Below, one piece after another: positions 8,583 to 17,533 of a DNA stretch of 64,000 bases (the first letter of the stretch is position 1; each line of letters begins with the position of its first letter). Below the pieces are notes generated by a model. It searched no databases and was not told the DNA's origin. It saw nothing but the letters and a program-made list of their open reading frames with translations. The stretch is from Burkholderia pyrrocinia (GTDB taxonomy: Bacteria; Pseudomonadota; Gammaproteobacteria; Burkholderiales; Burkholderiaceae): assembly GCF_018417535.1 (NCBI RefSeq), contig NZ_CP070978.1:2170001-2234000 (forward strand). Reading direction: 5' to 3'. A program made the translations under genes and the position numbers.

Positions 8583-9800
8583 ATGAAACCGCACGCCCGA
8601 ACAGAAAAGCAGGCCGTCGATGCGGCGGACCTGCATCACGAAGCCGGCGCGCCGGCCGCTGCGCGGTCGCTGCCGTACGAGACGATCGCGCTCGTCCTGC
8701 AAGGCGGCGGCGCGCTCGGCGCGTATCAGGCCGGCGTGTTCGAAGGGCTGCACGAGGCGGGCATTCCGCTCGACTGGATCGCGGGCATCTCGATCGGCGC
8801 GCTCAACACCGCGCTGATCGCCGGCAATGCGCCCGAGCATCGTGTCGAGCGGCTGCGCGAATTCTGGGAAACGATCTGCCAGCCGGCGTTCTTTCCCGCG
8901 ATTCCGGCCGCGTTCGAATTCGCGCTGTTCAACAGCATCGACCAGATCCGCACGTTCTTCACAGCGTCGCAGGCTGCAAGCGCGATGATGCAGGGCCAGC
9001 AGGGCTTCTTCTCGCCGCGCTTCCCGCCGCCGCTGCCGGGCGTGTCCGACCATCCGGAAAAGATCAGCTGGTACGACACGTCGGCGCTGCGCACGACGCT
9101 GCTGAAGCTGTGCGACTTCGACCGGATCAACTCGGGCGAAACGCGCGTATCGGTTGGCGCGGTCAATGTCGGCACCGGCAACTTCGTGTACTTCGACAAC
9201 TCGCGCATCCGTCTCGCGCCCGAGCATTTCATGGCGTCCGGTGCGCTGCCGCCCGCGTTCCCGCCGGTCGAGATCGACGGCGAGTATTACTGGGACGGCG
9301 GTGTCGTGTCGAACACGCCGCTGATGGAAGTGCTCCGCGCACGGCCGCGCCGCGACACGCTCGCGTTCCAGGTCGATCTGTGGAGCGCGCGCGGGCCGCT
9401 GCCGCGCACGATGGCCGACGTCGCGGAACGCACGAAGGACGTGCAGTACTCGAGCCGCACACGTTTCGTCACCGATACGCTGCAGCGCGAACAGCGCTAC
9501 CGCAACGTGTTGCGCCACGTGCTCGACCAGGTGCCGGAAGAGCAGCGCAAGAGCGACCCGTGGTGCGTCGAGGCCGACGCGATGTCGAGCGGGAAGAAGT
9601 ACAACATCCAGCACCTGATCTATCAGCAGAAGGCGTACGAGCATCACTACAAGGACTATCAGTTCGGTCTGTCGACGATGCGCGACCACTGGTCCGCGGG
9701 GCTCGACGACATCCGCAAGACGCTCGCAGTGAAGGACGGCCTCGCGGTGCCCAACAACGACGCGGGCTTCGTGACGCACGACATTCACCGCCGCCGGTGA
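8583..9800 (+). CDS. Patatin-like phospholipase / lipid hydrolase
   Basis: A 405-residue protein. The patatin domain (about 34-250) has the oxyanion loop LQGGGALGAYQAGVFEGL, the nucleophile elbow GISIG (serine about residue 77) and the DGG motif of the catalytic dyad in YYWDGGVVSNTPL. The C-terminal part (about 260-400) matches the extra domain common in proteobacterial patatins of this type. It follows adc and hbdH on the same strand, separated by the TnpB remnant. A role in lipid or polyhydroxybutyrate granule turnover would fit the neighbours but is inference. Confidence 0.85.
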   Translation: MKPHARTEKQAVDAADLHHEAGAPAAARSLPYETIALVLQGGGALGAYQAGVFEGLHEAGIPLDWIAGISIGALNTALIAGNAPEHRVERLREFWETICQPAFFPAIPAAFEFALFNSIDQIRTFFTASQAASAMMQGQQGFFSPRFPPPLPGVSDHPEKISWYDTSALRTTLLKLCDFDRINSGETRVSVGAVNVGTGNFVYFDNSRIRLAPEHFMASGALPPAFPPVEIDGEYYWDGGVVSNTPLMEVLRARPRRDTLAFQVDLWSARGPLPRTMADVAERTKDVQYSSRTRFVTDTLQREQRYRNVLRHVLDQVPEEQRKSDPWCVEADAMSSGKKYNIQHLIYQQKAYEHHYKDYQFGLSTMRDHWSAGLDDIRKTLAVKDGLAVPNNDAGFVTHDIHRRR

Positions 9801-9859
9801 TGCCTGGGCGACGGATCGGTGCGATGCCTGCGCCGGTCCGTCCTCTTCTCCGATTCGAC

Positions 9860-10324
9860 ATGCCGATTTTCATTGCACTGTTCGCGCTCATCGCCATGGG
9901 ATGGGGCGCGGTTCACCTGTTTCACGTCATCGCCGCGCAGTTCGGCCAGCCGGTTGCGATCACGGCCGCCGTGCTCGCCGCCGCGATCCTGATCGCGCTG
10001 GTCGCGTGGTGGATCAAGCGCCGCCGCGACATCGCACCGAATACGAAGGAAGAAGGCTGGACGCATATCGTGCATCGCGCGTGGGGCGAGTTGCGCCTGT
10101 CCGCGACGCAGGGGCTGCTGTGGCTGTCGCACGACGGCGCGGACGGCCGCTATACGCTGTCGCAGCTCGACGGCTGCCAGGCCGCGCCGATCGGCGGCCG
10201 CTGGCATCTGGTCGTGCGCGTGCGCGACGCGGTGCGCAGCGAATGGAAGCTGCCGATGACGGACAAACGCGATGCGCAGCGCTGGGCGCGCGTGCTGATG
10301 CTCGCGAAGGACAACCGGCTCTGA
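9860..10324 (+). CDS. Membrane protein of unknown function
   Basis: A 154-residue protein with two hydrophobic helices at the N-terminus (about 1-22 and 30-55, ending in WWIKRRRD) and a soluble C-terminal domain of about 95 residues with several aromatic residues. I recognise no family. Earlier in-frame ATG codons exist at 9824 and at 9800; the last overlaps the patatin stop as TGATG and would allow translational coupling. 9860 is chosen because the first helix starts there, but no strong ribosome binding site decides it. Confidence 0.6.
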   Translation: MPIFIALFALIAMGWGAVHLFHVIAAQFGQPVAITAAVLAAAILIALVAWWIKRRRDIAPNTKEEGWTHIVHRAWGELRLSATQGLLWLSHDGADGRYTLSQLDGCQAAPIGGRWHLVVRVRDAVRSEWKLPMTDKRDAQRWARVLMLAKDNRL

Positions 10325-10364
10325 ACGCGCGGGCCGCCCGCACGGGCAGCCGCGCCACGATCCG

Positions 10365-11249
10365 CTATCGCGCGCCGAGCGCCCACAGCGCATCGAGCAC
10401 GTGCTGCGTCGCCCGCTCGACCGGTCCCGCCCGATGGGCGATCCCCAGTTCCCGCCACAACGCCGGTCGCAGCGCGCGCATGACGATGCGCGCATCCGGC
10501 AGCGGCGCTCCGGCCTCGTGCGGGAGTAGCGTCGCGCCATAACCTGCGGCGACCAGGCTCTTGATCGCATCGTTGTAGTTGAGTTCGATCCGCGGCTCGG
10601 GCCGATGGCCGCCGAGCGCAAACCATTCCGTCGTGAGTCGCGACAGGCGCGTGGTCGCATCGTTGAGAATCAGCGGACGCGCGGCCAGATAGCCCGGTGT
10701 CACGCGAGCCGGAAGCCGCCAGTCCGCGGGCAGGAAGGCCATCACCGGATCGCGCCGCCATGCGCGGATCGACAGCCCCGCGACCGGCGCCTGCGGCAAC
10801 GCGACCAGCCCGACGTCGAGCGTGCCCTGCGCAATGCGTGCCAGCGTGTCGTGCGACGTGAGCACCGCGATCTGGACGTCGATGTCCGGATGCTGTTCGC
10901 GCAGCCGCGCCACTGCCTGCGGCAACAGGTGCGCGATCGCCCCGGTCGATGCGCCGAGGCGCACCCGTCCGGTCAACCCCTGCACCTGTCGCTGCACGTC
11001 GTCCAGCGTGGATTCGACCTCGGCCAGCAGACTGCGCGCCCGCTCCACCAGCACTTCGCCGATAGCCGACGGCCGCACGTTTCCGCGCGTGCGGGACAGC
11101 AGCGGCGCGCCGACGCGGCTTTCCAGCTCGGCGACATGAAGACTGACGGTCGGCGGCGCGAGATGAAGCAATTGCGCCGCCGCCACAAAGGATCCCTGGT
11201 CCGCGATCGCGACCAGCGTGCGCAGGCGGTCCAGACTGATCTCGCGCAT
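10365..11249 (-). CDS. LysR family transcriptional regulator (divergent from argC-like gene)
   Basis: A 294-residue LysR regulator: N-terminal winged helix-turn-helix (about 1-62, FVAAAQLLHLAPPTVSLHVAELE) and a periplasmic-binding-like effector domain (about 90-290). The start ATG at 11249 has AGAGGT upstream; a GTG immediately before it is possible. It is divergent from the argC-like gene with 120 bases between the starts, the usual arrangement for a LysR regulator and its target. Confidence 0.88.
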   Translation of the reverse strand: MREISLDRLRTLVAIADQGSFVAAAQLLHLAPPTVSLHVAELESRVGAPLLSRTRGNVRPSAIGEVLVERARSLLAEVESTLDDVQRQVQGLTGRVRLGASTGAIAHLLPQAVARLREQHPDIDVQIAVLTSHDTLARIAQGTLDVGLVALPQAPVAGLSIRAWRRDPVMAFLPADWRLPARVTPGYLAARPLILNDATTRLSRLTTEWFALGGHRPEPRIELNYNDAIKSLVAAGYGATLLPHEAGAPLPDARIVMRALRPALWRELGIAHRAGPVERATQHVLDALWALGAR

Positions 11250-11369
11250 CACACACCTCTCGTTCAGAAATGCTGAATCAGTTGGTCAGTAAATTCAACT
11301 TTTCCTATTCTAGGCGTTCGATGGACGATACGGTTTTCCCGACGACCGAGCGCAAGGAACGCGACCATC

Positions 11370-12308
11370 ATGGGCTTCCCCACTGTCTACATCGACGGCG
11401 ATCAAGGCACGACCGGATTGCAGATTCACGAGCGGCTGCGCGAGCGCACCGACTTGCGGCTCGTCACGCTGCCGGATGCCGAGCGCAAGGATCCCGTGCG
11501 GCGCGCTGAAGCGATCAACGCAGCCGACATCGCGATTCTGTGCCTGCCCGACGCGGCCGCGCGCGAAGCGGTCGGCTTCATCCGGAATCCCGAGGTACGC
11601 GTGATCGATGCGAGTTCGGCCCATCGCACGCAACCGGAATGGGTCTACGGCTTTCCCGAGATGGCCGACGGACATGCGCGGAAGATTGCGCACGCGCGGC
11701 GCATCACCAATCCGGGCTGCTACCCGACCGGTGCGATCGGCCTGTTGCGACCGCTTCAACAGGCCGGCCTGCTGCCGCGCGACTACCCGGTGAGCATCCA
11801 TGCCGTCTCCGGTTACTCGGGCGGCGGGCGAACCGCCATCGACGCATTCGAATCGGACGGCGCCGCGCACGCGAAGCCGCTGCAGGTCTATGGCCTCGCA
11901 CTCGCGCACAAGCACGTGCCCGAGATCCAGCAGCATGCCGGTCTCGCGCACCGGCCGCTGTTCGTGCCGGCTTACGGCGCCTATCGGCAAGGCATCGTGC
12001 TGACCGTGCCGATCGAGCTGCGCCTGCTCCCGGCCGGCGTGACCGGTGAGCAGCTGCATGCGTGTCTCGCGCACCACTACGCCAGCGCGCGTCACGTCGA
12101 CGTCACGCCGCTCGCGGACGCGCGCGCGATCACGCATCTCGATCCGCAAGCGCTGAACGGCACCAATGACCTGCGGCTCGGCGTGTTCGTCAATGCCGAT
12201 CACGGTCAGGTGCTCCTGTCCGCCGTGTTCGACAATCTCGGCAAAGGGGCATCCGGCGCAGCCGTGCAGAATCTCGACCTGATGCTCGGTGCGTCGAGCG
12301 CGGCGTGA
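11370..12308 (+). CDS. argC: N-acetyl-gamma-glutamyl-phosphate reductase (ArgC, type 2)
   Basis: A 312-residue NADP-dependent enzyme of arginine biosynthesis that reduces N-acetylglutamyl phosphate to the semialdehyde. The short length and the catalytic cysteine in [10 protein letters not shown] (Cys117) fit the type 2 ArgC form. The catalytic histidine region is [10 protein letters not shown]. The gene stands alone, away from other arg genes, next to a divergent LysR regulator. A second, specialised copy under its own regulator is likely, since Burkholderia usually carries a housekeeping argC on chromosome 1 (established knowledge, not testable here). Confidence 0.88.
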   Translation: MGFPTVYIDGDQGTTGLQIHERLRERTDLRLVTLPDAERKDPVRRAEAINAADIAILCLPDAAAREAVGFIRNPEVRVIDASSAHRTQPEWVYGFPEMADGHARKIAHARRITNPGCYPTGAIGLLRPLQQAGLLPRDYPVSIHAVSGYSGGGRTAIDAFESDGAAHAKPLQVYGLALAHKHVPEIQQHAGLAHRPLFVPAYGAYRQGIVLTVPIELRLLPAGVTGEQLHACLAHHYASARHVDVTPLADARAITHLDPQALNGTNDLRLGVFVNADHGQVLLSAVFDNLGKGASGAAVQNLDLMLGASSAA

Positions 12309-12390
12309 GTCTCCCGCGGGCACCGTCGAAGGCCTGCGCGGCAGGCCGATCAGCGTCGCGTGCGGCGATGCGCCGGTGCCTGCGCACGCC

Positions 12391-12407
12391 CCCCGTAAAA
12401 GCTCACC
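12391..12407 (-). promoter_or_regulatory. Distal iteron 2
   Basis: One 17-bp copy, CCCCGTAAAAGCTCACC, on the minus strand, followed by TTT as in several origin iterons. It lies in the 110-base gap between the convergent argC and LysR genes, about 11.5 kb from the origin array. Confidence 0.7.
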
Positions 12408-12418
12408 TTTAGCCGAAT

Positions 12419-13342
12419 TCAGGCCGTATCGTCGCCCGCTGCGGCATTCAGGCCAGCCAGCGTCTCCACCAGAAAATCCACGCACACGCGCACTTTCGCC
12501 GACGCCGCGACGCGTTCCGGATAAACCGCCCAGATGTTCGCGGGCTGGATCGCATCGGGCAGCACGCGACACAGCGCACCGCGTTCGATCAGCGGCCCGG
12601 CTTCCCAGATCGAACGCAACACGATCCCGCGCCCGGCCAGCGCCCATTGCACGGCCACCTCGCCGTGATTCGTCGACAGCGCGCCGCCAACCTTCACCGT
12701 TGCCGTTTCGCCACGCACATTCAGCCGCCACACGCCGAACGGGTGATCGCGCTCCTTGATCGCGAGACAGTCGTGCGACGCGAGATCCGCGAGCGAGCGC
12801 GGCGTGCCGCGTCGTGCGAGATAGTCGGGCGATGCACACAGCACGCGGTAATTCGCGGCGAGGCGGCGCGCGATCAGGTGATCGGAGATCTCGTCGCCGA
12901 TGCGCACGTCGAGGTCGTAGCCTTCGCCCGCGACGTCGACGAGCCGGTCGAACAGATCGAGCCGCACGTTCAGTTGCGGAAAGCGCGCGGTGAAGTCGAG
13001 CAACGCCGGCGCGACCACGTGCCGGCCGAAGCCGAAGCTGCTCGACATGCGCAGCGTGCCGCGCGGCACCGTGCGGGTCGTCGACACGTCCTCGACGAGA
13101 TGATCGACGTCGTCGAGAATCTTTTCGGCGCGCGCGAACACGCGTTCGCCTGCTTCCGTGACCGTGACGCGGCGCGTCGAGCGATGCAGCAGGCGCGTGC
13201 CGAGCTGCGCCTCGAGCAGCGCGATACGCTTGCTGACATACGCGGGCGACACCGCGAGCTGCTCGGCGGCCGCGCTGAAGCTCGTCAGGCGGACAACCAG
13301 GCTGAACACGCGCAGGTCTTCGAGGTTCGGCGATTTGTTCAC
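12419..13342 (-). CDS. dmlR: LysR family transcriptional regulator, DmlR-like
   Basis: A 307-residue LysR regulator with an N-terminal helix-turn-helix (about 8-66, TSFSAAAEQLAVSPAYVSKRIALLE) and an effector domain that resembles the DmlR/CrgA-type group (RMSSSFGFGRHVVAPALLDF, YDLDVRIGDE). It is divergent from the D-malate/tartrate dehydrogenase gene, 116 bases between starts. In E. coli DmlR activates dmlA in the same divergent layout, so it probably controls its neighbour. Confidence 0.8.
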   Translation of the reverse strand: MNKSPNLEDLRVFSLVVRLTSFSAAAEQLAVSPAYVSKRIALLEAQLGTRLLHRSTRRVTVTEAGERVFARAEKILDDVDHLVEDVSTTRTVPRGTLRMSSSFGFGRHVVAPALLDFTARFPQLNVRLDLFDRLVDVAGEGYDLDVRIGDEISDHLIARRLAANYRVLCASPDYLARRGTPRSLADLASHDCLAIKERDHPFGVWRLNVRGETATVKVGGALSTNHGEVAVQWALAGRGIVLRSIWEAGPLIERGALCRVLPDAIQPANIWAVYPERVAASAKVRVCVDFLVETLAGLNAAAGDDTA

Positions 13343-13458
13343 GATTCGTGGAAAGTCGATTAACCTTTCGAGCGATTTTAATCCAGATGGAAATAAATAG
13401 AATGGCGTGATGTACCGCTGCCTCCCCGGCAGCGGGCCGACCAGCCAAGGAGCTTTGC

Positions 13459-14544
13459 ATGACCGACAGGACTTACAGAATTGCCGTGATCCCCGGCGAC
13501 GGCATCGGCCGTGAAGTGATGCCCGAGGGCCTGCGCGCGCTCGACGCCGTGACCGCGCGCTTCGGCGTCCGCTTCGACTTCGTACAGATCGACTGGGCGA
13601 GCTGCGACTACTACGCGCAGCACGGCAAGATGATGCCGGACGACTGGAAGGCGCAACTGTCGGACATGGACGCGATCCTGTTCGGCGCGGTCGGCTGGCC
13701 CGCGACGGTGCCAGATCACATTTCGCTGTGGGGCTCGCTTCTGAAATTCCGCCGCGAGTTCGACCAGTACATCAACCTGCGGCCCGCACGCCTGTTCGAC
13801 GGCGTGCCGTCGCCGCTCGCCGGCCGCCGTCCGGGTGACATCGATTTCATGATCGTGCGCGAGAACACCGAGGGCGAATATTCGTCGGTCGGCGGCACGA
13901 TGTTCGAAGGCACCGATCGCGAAATCGTGATGCAGCAATCGATCTTCACGCGCCACGGTACCGAACGCGTGCTGAAATTCGCGTTCGAGCTCGCGCAGCG
14001 GCGCGCGAAGCGTGTCACCGTCGCGACGAAGAGCAACGGCATCGCGATCAGCATGCCGTGGTGGGACGCGCGCGCGGCCGAGATGGCCGAACGCTATCCC
14101 GAGATCGCCGTCGACAAGCAGCACATCGACATCCTGTGCGCGCGCTTCGTGCTGCAGCCGGACCGCTTCGACGTCGTCGTCGCGTCGAACCTGTTCGGCG
14201 ACATCCTGTCGGATCTCGGGCCGGCCTGTACGGGCACGATCGGCATCGCGCCGTCGGCCAACCTCAACCCCGACCGCACGTTTCCGTCGCTGTTCGAACC
14301 CGTGCACGGCTCCGCACCCGACATCGCGGGGCAATACATCGCGAATCCGGTCGCGATGATCTGGTCGGCGGCAATGATGCTCGACTTCCTCGGCAACGGT
14401 GCGGGCCGCGAGCGCGAAGCGCACGACGCGATCGTCGCCGCGATCGAGGACGTGCTGCGCACCGGGCCGCATACGCGCGATCTCGGCGGCAACGCGGGCA
14501 CGCAGGAAGTGGGCGAGGCGATCGCCGCACGGATTGCGGGCTGA
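13459..14544 (+). CDS. dmlA: Tartrate/D-malate dehydrogenase (decarboxylating)
   Basis: A 361-residue member of the isocitrate/isopropylmalate dehydrogenase family. It shows IPGDGIGREVMPE at the N-terminus, the substrate-binding FRREFDQYINLRPARL, IVRENTEGEYSSVGG, the catalytic segment VATKSNGIAISMPWWD, and NLFGDILSDLGPACTGTIGIAPSANL with metal-binding aspartates. This pattern is that of tartrate dehydrogenase / D-malate dehydrogenase (TtuC/DmlA). The start ATG at 13459 is preceded by AAGGAG. It allows growth on D-malate or tartrate, giving pyruvate or related products. Confidence 0.87.
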   Translation: MTDRTYRIAVIPGDGIGREVMPEGLRALDAVTARFGVRFDFVQIDWASCDYYAQHGKMMPDDWKAQLSDMDAILFGAVGWPATVPDHISLWGSLLKFRREFDQYINLRPARLFDGVPSPLAGRRPGDIDFMIVRENTEGEYSSVGGTMFEGTDREIVMQQSIFTRHGTERVLKFAFELAQRRAKRVTVATKSNGIAISMPWWDARAAEMAERYPEIAVDKQHIDILCARFVLQPDRFDVVVASNLFGDILSDLGPACTGTIGIAPSANLNPDRTFPSLFEPVHGSAPDIAGQYIANPVAMIWSAAMMLDFLGNGAGREREAHDAIVAAIEDVLRTGPHTRDLGGNAGTQEVGEAIAARIAG

Positions 14545-14784
14545 CGGTCAGGCCCGGCGCGAGCGATCGCGCCGGGCAGCGACTTCATGAATCAACCGGC
14601 GGTGAGCAACACGCGATGCGGTTGCGCACCCGTGCAGGTTCCGCTGCGTGCGTGGCGAAGTCGAGCGGTGAGCAACGACACTCTGCAACGCGCACTGCTT
14701 GCGCTGTCTCTCGTCGAAATCGATCCGATCGGTGAGTTGCACATCACGTTCACGCACACCGATCGCCAACTCACTGTCGAACCG

Positions 14785-14957
14785 ATGCTATCGGTGAGAT
14801 GCATCGCGTCGTGAGGCACACCGTTGCGCGTCGATGCGTGCATGACGCGATATCGTCGAACCGAACCGATCCGATCGGTGAGATGCATCGCGTGATGAAG
14901 TACACCGTTGCGCGTCGATACGCGCATGACGCGATAGCGACGTGAGCGACATGACCG
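14785..14957. repeat. 84-bp tandem duplication
   Basis: Two diverged copies, aligned at ATCGGTGAGATGCATCGCG, which begins at 14790 and again at 14874 (period 84). Both copies continue with a CACCGTTGCGCGTCGAT block and a GCATGACGCGATA block. Three further CGGTGAG words precede them (about 14601, 14668, 14731). Confidence 0.8.
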
Positions 14958-15023
14958 CTTTACCCGGTGCGATGGCGCATCGATCTGCGCGAAGCACACA
15001 GTCCGACGCGACATTTCACCTCG

Positions 15024-15071
15024 TCCCGAAAAATCTCACCTTCAGCGCATCGCCTCCCGAATTTCCTCACC
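15024..15071 (-). promoter_or_regulatory. Distal iteron pair 3
   Basis: TCCCGAAAAATCTCACC (15024-15040) is a perfect match to the origin consensus; TCCCGAATTTCCTCACC (15055-15071) differs only in the A-rich middle. Both lie on the minus strand in the gap between convergent genes, about 8.9 kb from the array. Confidence 0.8.
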
Positions 15072-15124
15072 ATAGAGCACGGTTGATGCGTTCGCCGATC
15101 CAATAAACCGGCGTGGCGCGAACG

Positions 15125-15604
15125 TCACAGCCCGAGGTCGGACAGCCCGGGATGATCGTCGGGACGGCGGCCGAGCGGCCAGCGATAGAGACGGTCTTTC
15201 TCGCGAATCGGCAGGTCGTTGATGCTCGCATGGCGATGCGCCATCAGGCCGTTTTCGTCGAACTCCCAGTTTTCGTTGCCATACGAACGGAACCAGTTGC
15301 CGGCATCGTCATGCCATTCGTACGCAAAGCGCACCGCGATGCGATTGCCGCCGAATGCCCACAGCTCCTTGATCAACCGGTAGTCGAGCTCGCGCGTCCA
15401 TTTCCGCTGCAGCAACCCGACGATCTCGTCGCGGCCGGTCACGAATTCCGCTCGATTGCGCCATCGGCTTTGCGGCGTATAGGCGAGCGACACGCGCTGC
15501 GGGTCGCGCGTATTCCACGCGTCCTCGGCGGCACGCACCTTCTGGCGTGCCGATTCGAGCGTAAAGGGCGGAACGGGCGGACGGACTTCGGGGGAAGCGG
15601 ACAT
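15125..15604 (-). CDS. NTF2-like / DUF1348 family protein
   Basis: A 159-residue protein of the nuclear transport factor 2-like, SnoaL-type fold. It carries the DUF1348-type sequence [55 protein letters not shown] and [20 protein letters not shown]. The start at 15604 has AGGAG upstream. It follows the tetR gene on the same strand with 64 bases between, so the regulator may control it. The substrate is unknown. Confidence 0.8.
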   Translation of the reverse strand: MSASPEVRPPVPPFTLESARQKVRAAEDAWNTRDPQRVSLAYTPQSRWRNRAEFVTGRDEIVGLLQRKWTRELDYRLIKELWAFGGNRIAVRFAYEWHDDAGNWFRSYGNENWEFDENGLMAHRHASINDLPIREKDRLYRWPLGRRPDDHPGLSDLGL

Positions 15605-15668
15605 GGGTTGCTCCTGTTCAGGGTTCTGGCCGCGGACGATCGCGGCCGGTTCGGATTCGCTGCGTCGA

Positions 15669-16274
15669 CTACCGCGAAACGGTGTCGAGCAGCAGTTCGG
15701 CCGTCGCGCGCGCATCGCGCGCGGCGTTTGCGTCGCCGCTGACGAGCGCCACGCCGATCGCGCCGTCGATCAGCACGAGCCACTGGCGCGCGATGCGTGC
15801 AAGCCCGCGGCGCTCGATTCCCGTTGCGTCGGCATACGCATCGAACCGCTCGCGCACGAACGCCAGCAGGCGCGCCTTGTGCATACGCGCGACGACGCGC
15901 ACGGGATCGTCCGCGTCGGGAATCTCGCCCGACGCGTTCAAAAACGCGCAGCCATGAAAGTCGGGCTGCCCGAACCAGTCACGCAGCACGTCGAACATGC
16001 CGAGCAACTGCGCGCGCGGCGCCTTGCCGCGCGCATGGGTTGCGTCGACGAACCAGCGCATCCAGCGCTCGTCGCGGCGTTCGAGCGCGGCGACCACCAG
16101 CGCCTCTTTCGATTCGAACTGCGAATAAAAGCTCTTTCGTGCCGCGCCGGACCGTTTCACGATCGCGTCGACACCCGTTGCATGGATACCGCCCGAATAA
16201 ATCAGCGCTTCGGCCGCGTCGAGCAGCCGGTCGCGAACGCCCGGTTCGCCGGAGGGGTCGTGATGTGTGTTCAT
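15669..16274 (-). CDS. TetR family transcriptional regulator
   Basis: A 201-residue repressor. The N-terminal helix-turn-helix (about 12-58) reads [20 protein letters not shown] then [19 protein letters not shown], and a helical ligand-binding domain follows. The start at 16274 (MNTHHD) is preferred over an upstream in-frame ATG, because the latter would place the operator palindrome inside the coding sequence. First gene of an operon with the NTF2-like protein. Confidence 0.85.
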   Translation of the reverse strand: MNTHHDPSGEPGVRDRLLDAAEALIYSGGIHATGVDAIVKRSGAARKSFYSQFESKEALVVAALERRDERWMRWFVDATHARGKAPRAQLLGMFDVLRDWFGQPDFHGCAFLNASGEIPDADDPVRVVARMHKARLLAFVRERFDAYADATGIERRGLARIARQWLVLIDGAIGVALVSGDANAARDARATAELLLDTVSR

Positions 16275-16285
16275 GCGTTTACGGT

Positions 16286-16299
16286 AGAACGATCGTTCT
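16286..16299. promoter_or_regulatory. TetR operator palindrome
   Basis: AGAACGATCGTTCT is a perfect 14-base palindrome ending 12 bases upstream of the tetR start codon, the place expected for an autoregulatory TetR operator. Confidence 0.7.
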
Positions 16300-16465
16300 C
16301 CGTCGTCAACACCCGTTTGAAAAGCCATGTCGACGAGAGGGCTGAATCGCGGCCTGGCGCGCGGCCGCCACGCGACGCGGCCCGCCGCGTTTACGACATT
16401 TTTTCTTGAAGCGGATACGCGACGCTCACTACACTTCGGTCACCCTGTCTGGGCGAAAGGACATC

Positions 16466-16735
16466 ATGCAGCGACCGGAATCCGCGCGCCCCGCGCGCGC
16501 CTATGCGGCTTATGCCAAGCGGCTCGACGGCCGCGTCGTCGTGCGGCGTTTCGACCCGCGCAGCGATTCGTACGACGCGCTGACCGTGCTGCTGCATCGC
16601 GCCTACGCGCCGCTCGGCGCGCTGGGCTTCAACTGCCCGTGCGTCGATCAGCCGGCAGCGGCAACGCGCGAACGCGTGCGTGCCTGCGACACGGCGCAGA
16701 TCGACGTTGCGCGGCAAGCCGGTGCGGCGTCATGA
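16466..16735 (+). pseudogene. Truncated GNAT acetyltransferase fragment
   Basis: An 89-residue frame. The segment SYDALTVLLHRAYAPLGALG and the following CVDQPAAATRERV resemble the first 50 or so residues of GNAT N-acetyltransferases, but the acetyl-CoA-binding core that should follow is absent: the frame stops soon after. It overlaps the next gene by ATGA. It may be a decayed gene or a small expressed protein of new use; the remnant reading is inference. Confidence 0.45.
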
Positions 16736-17148
16736 AACACGATGTGCCGGAGCACGATGGCGACGACGATCACGCGCAGCTCGCCGTCCGGCAAGCACGC
16801 GTGCGTGCGGCGCTGCGGCTGCGCGGCGTGATGAAGCTGACGATCGTCACGATCGCGGTCGCGCATGCGCTGACGTTCGCGTTCGAAGGCCTGCTGGTCG
16901 CAGCCGGTTTTGCGCCGGAAGCCGCGACGTTGCTGCTGTTCCGCTTCGTGACCTGCGCGCTCGTCAGCTTCTGGCTGCAAGCCGATGCGTTACGCGCGTA
17001 TCGGTATGCAGCGCAGCACGGGTTCGTCACGGGTTCCGGCACGCACGGCGATCCGATCGACGTTGCACCGCAGTGCCCGAAGCGCTGGCTCGTCGTGTTG
17101 AATCTCCAGCTCGAACCGCGATGGTTGAAGGGTGAACAGAACAAGTAG
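16732..17148 (+). CDS. Small inner membrane protein
   Basis: A 138-residue protein translationally coupled (ATGA) to the preceding fragment. An acidic, His-containing N-terminus is followed by two hydrophobic helices (about 34-56 and 60-82) and a soluble C-terminal part with a QCPKRWLVVLNLQLEPRW segment. I recognise no family. Confidence 0.55.
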   Translation: MKHDVPEHDGDDDHAQLAVRQARVRAALRLRGVMKLTIVTIAVAHALTFAFEGLLVAAGFAPEAATLLLFRFVTCALVSFWLQADALRAYRYAAQHGFVTGSGTHGDPIDVAPQCPKRWLVVLNLQLEPRWLKGEQNK

Positions 17149-17533
17149 CGGCCTGCGCACCGGTCGATGTCTATTGCGCCGCGCATGAGTGAGTCGCGAC
17201 AAGGCTCGCGAGCTCACGATTGACGTCCCGATTCGGCACGGCATCGCATGCGGTGCATGGCACGCGACCGCCCGACAAGCAAAGCAGGCAAGCGTATGGC
17301 AGAGGAAGAACAGGCGCCGAATGGCGTGATGGGGGAAGCGAGGCGAGGGTCGACAGGTGAAGTGAACGTTCGATTGCAAGTCACCGATGCGCGATCGCGT
17401 CGCGAATCGGCGCGCAAACACAGCTCCCGAATAATCTCACCTCAAGCCCGGATTCGCGCGTTCGGACCTCGACGAAGCGCGCGCAAACGAACGCGGGGCA
17501 GGCGGCAGACGCGCCGCGCTGCCCCTTCGGCAC
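17149..17533. other. Intergenic region with distal iteron 4
   Basis: 385 bases between convergent genes. A plus-strand frame (17248-17628) overlaps the end of tdh and has no recognisable sequence, so it is not called. The only clear element is the iteron-like site at 17425-17441. Confidence 0.6.
17425..17441 (-). promoter_or_regulatory. Distal iteron 4
   Basis: TCCCGAATAATCTCACC, one change from the origin consensus in the A-run, on the minus strand in a convergent intergenic gap, about 6.5 kb from the array. Confidence 0.75.

Larger units (their letters stand above)
14545..15124. other. Non-coding region with tandem repeats
   Basis: 580 bases between the convergent dmlA and NTF2-like genes with no supported gene. 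It contains an 84-base tandem duplication (listed separately), five occurrences of CGGTGAG, and the distal iteron pair at 15024-15071. Small frames here follow the repeats and look like artefacts. Confidence 0.65.
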
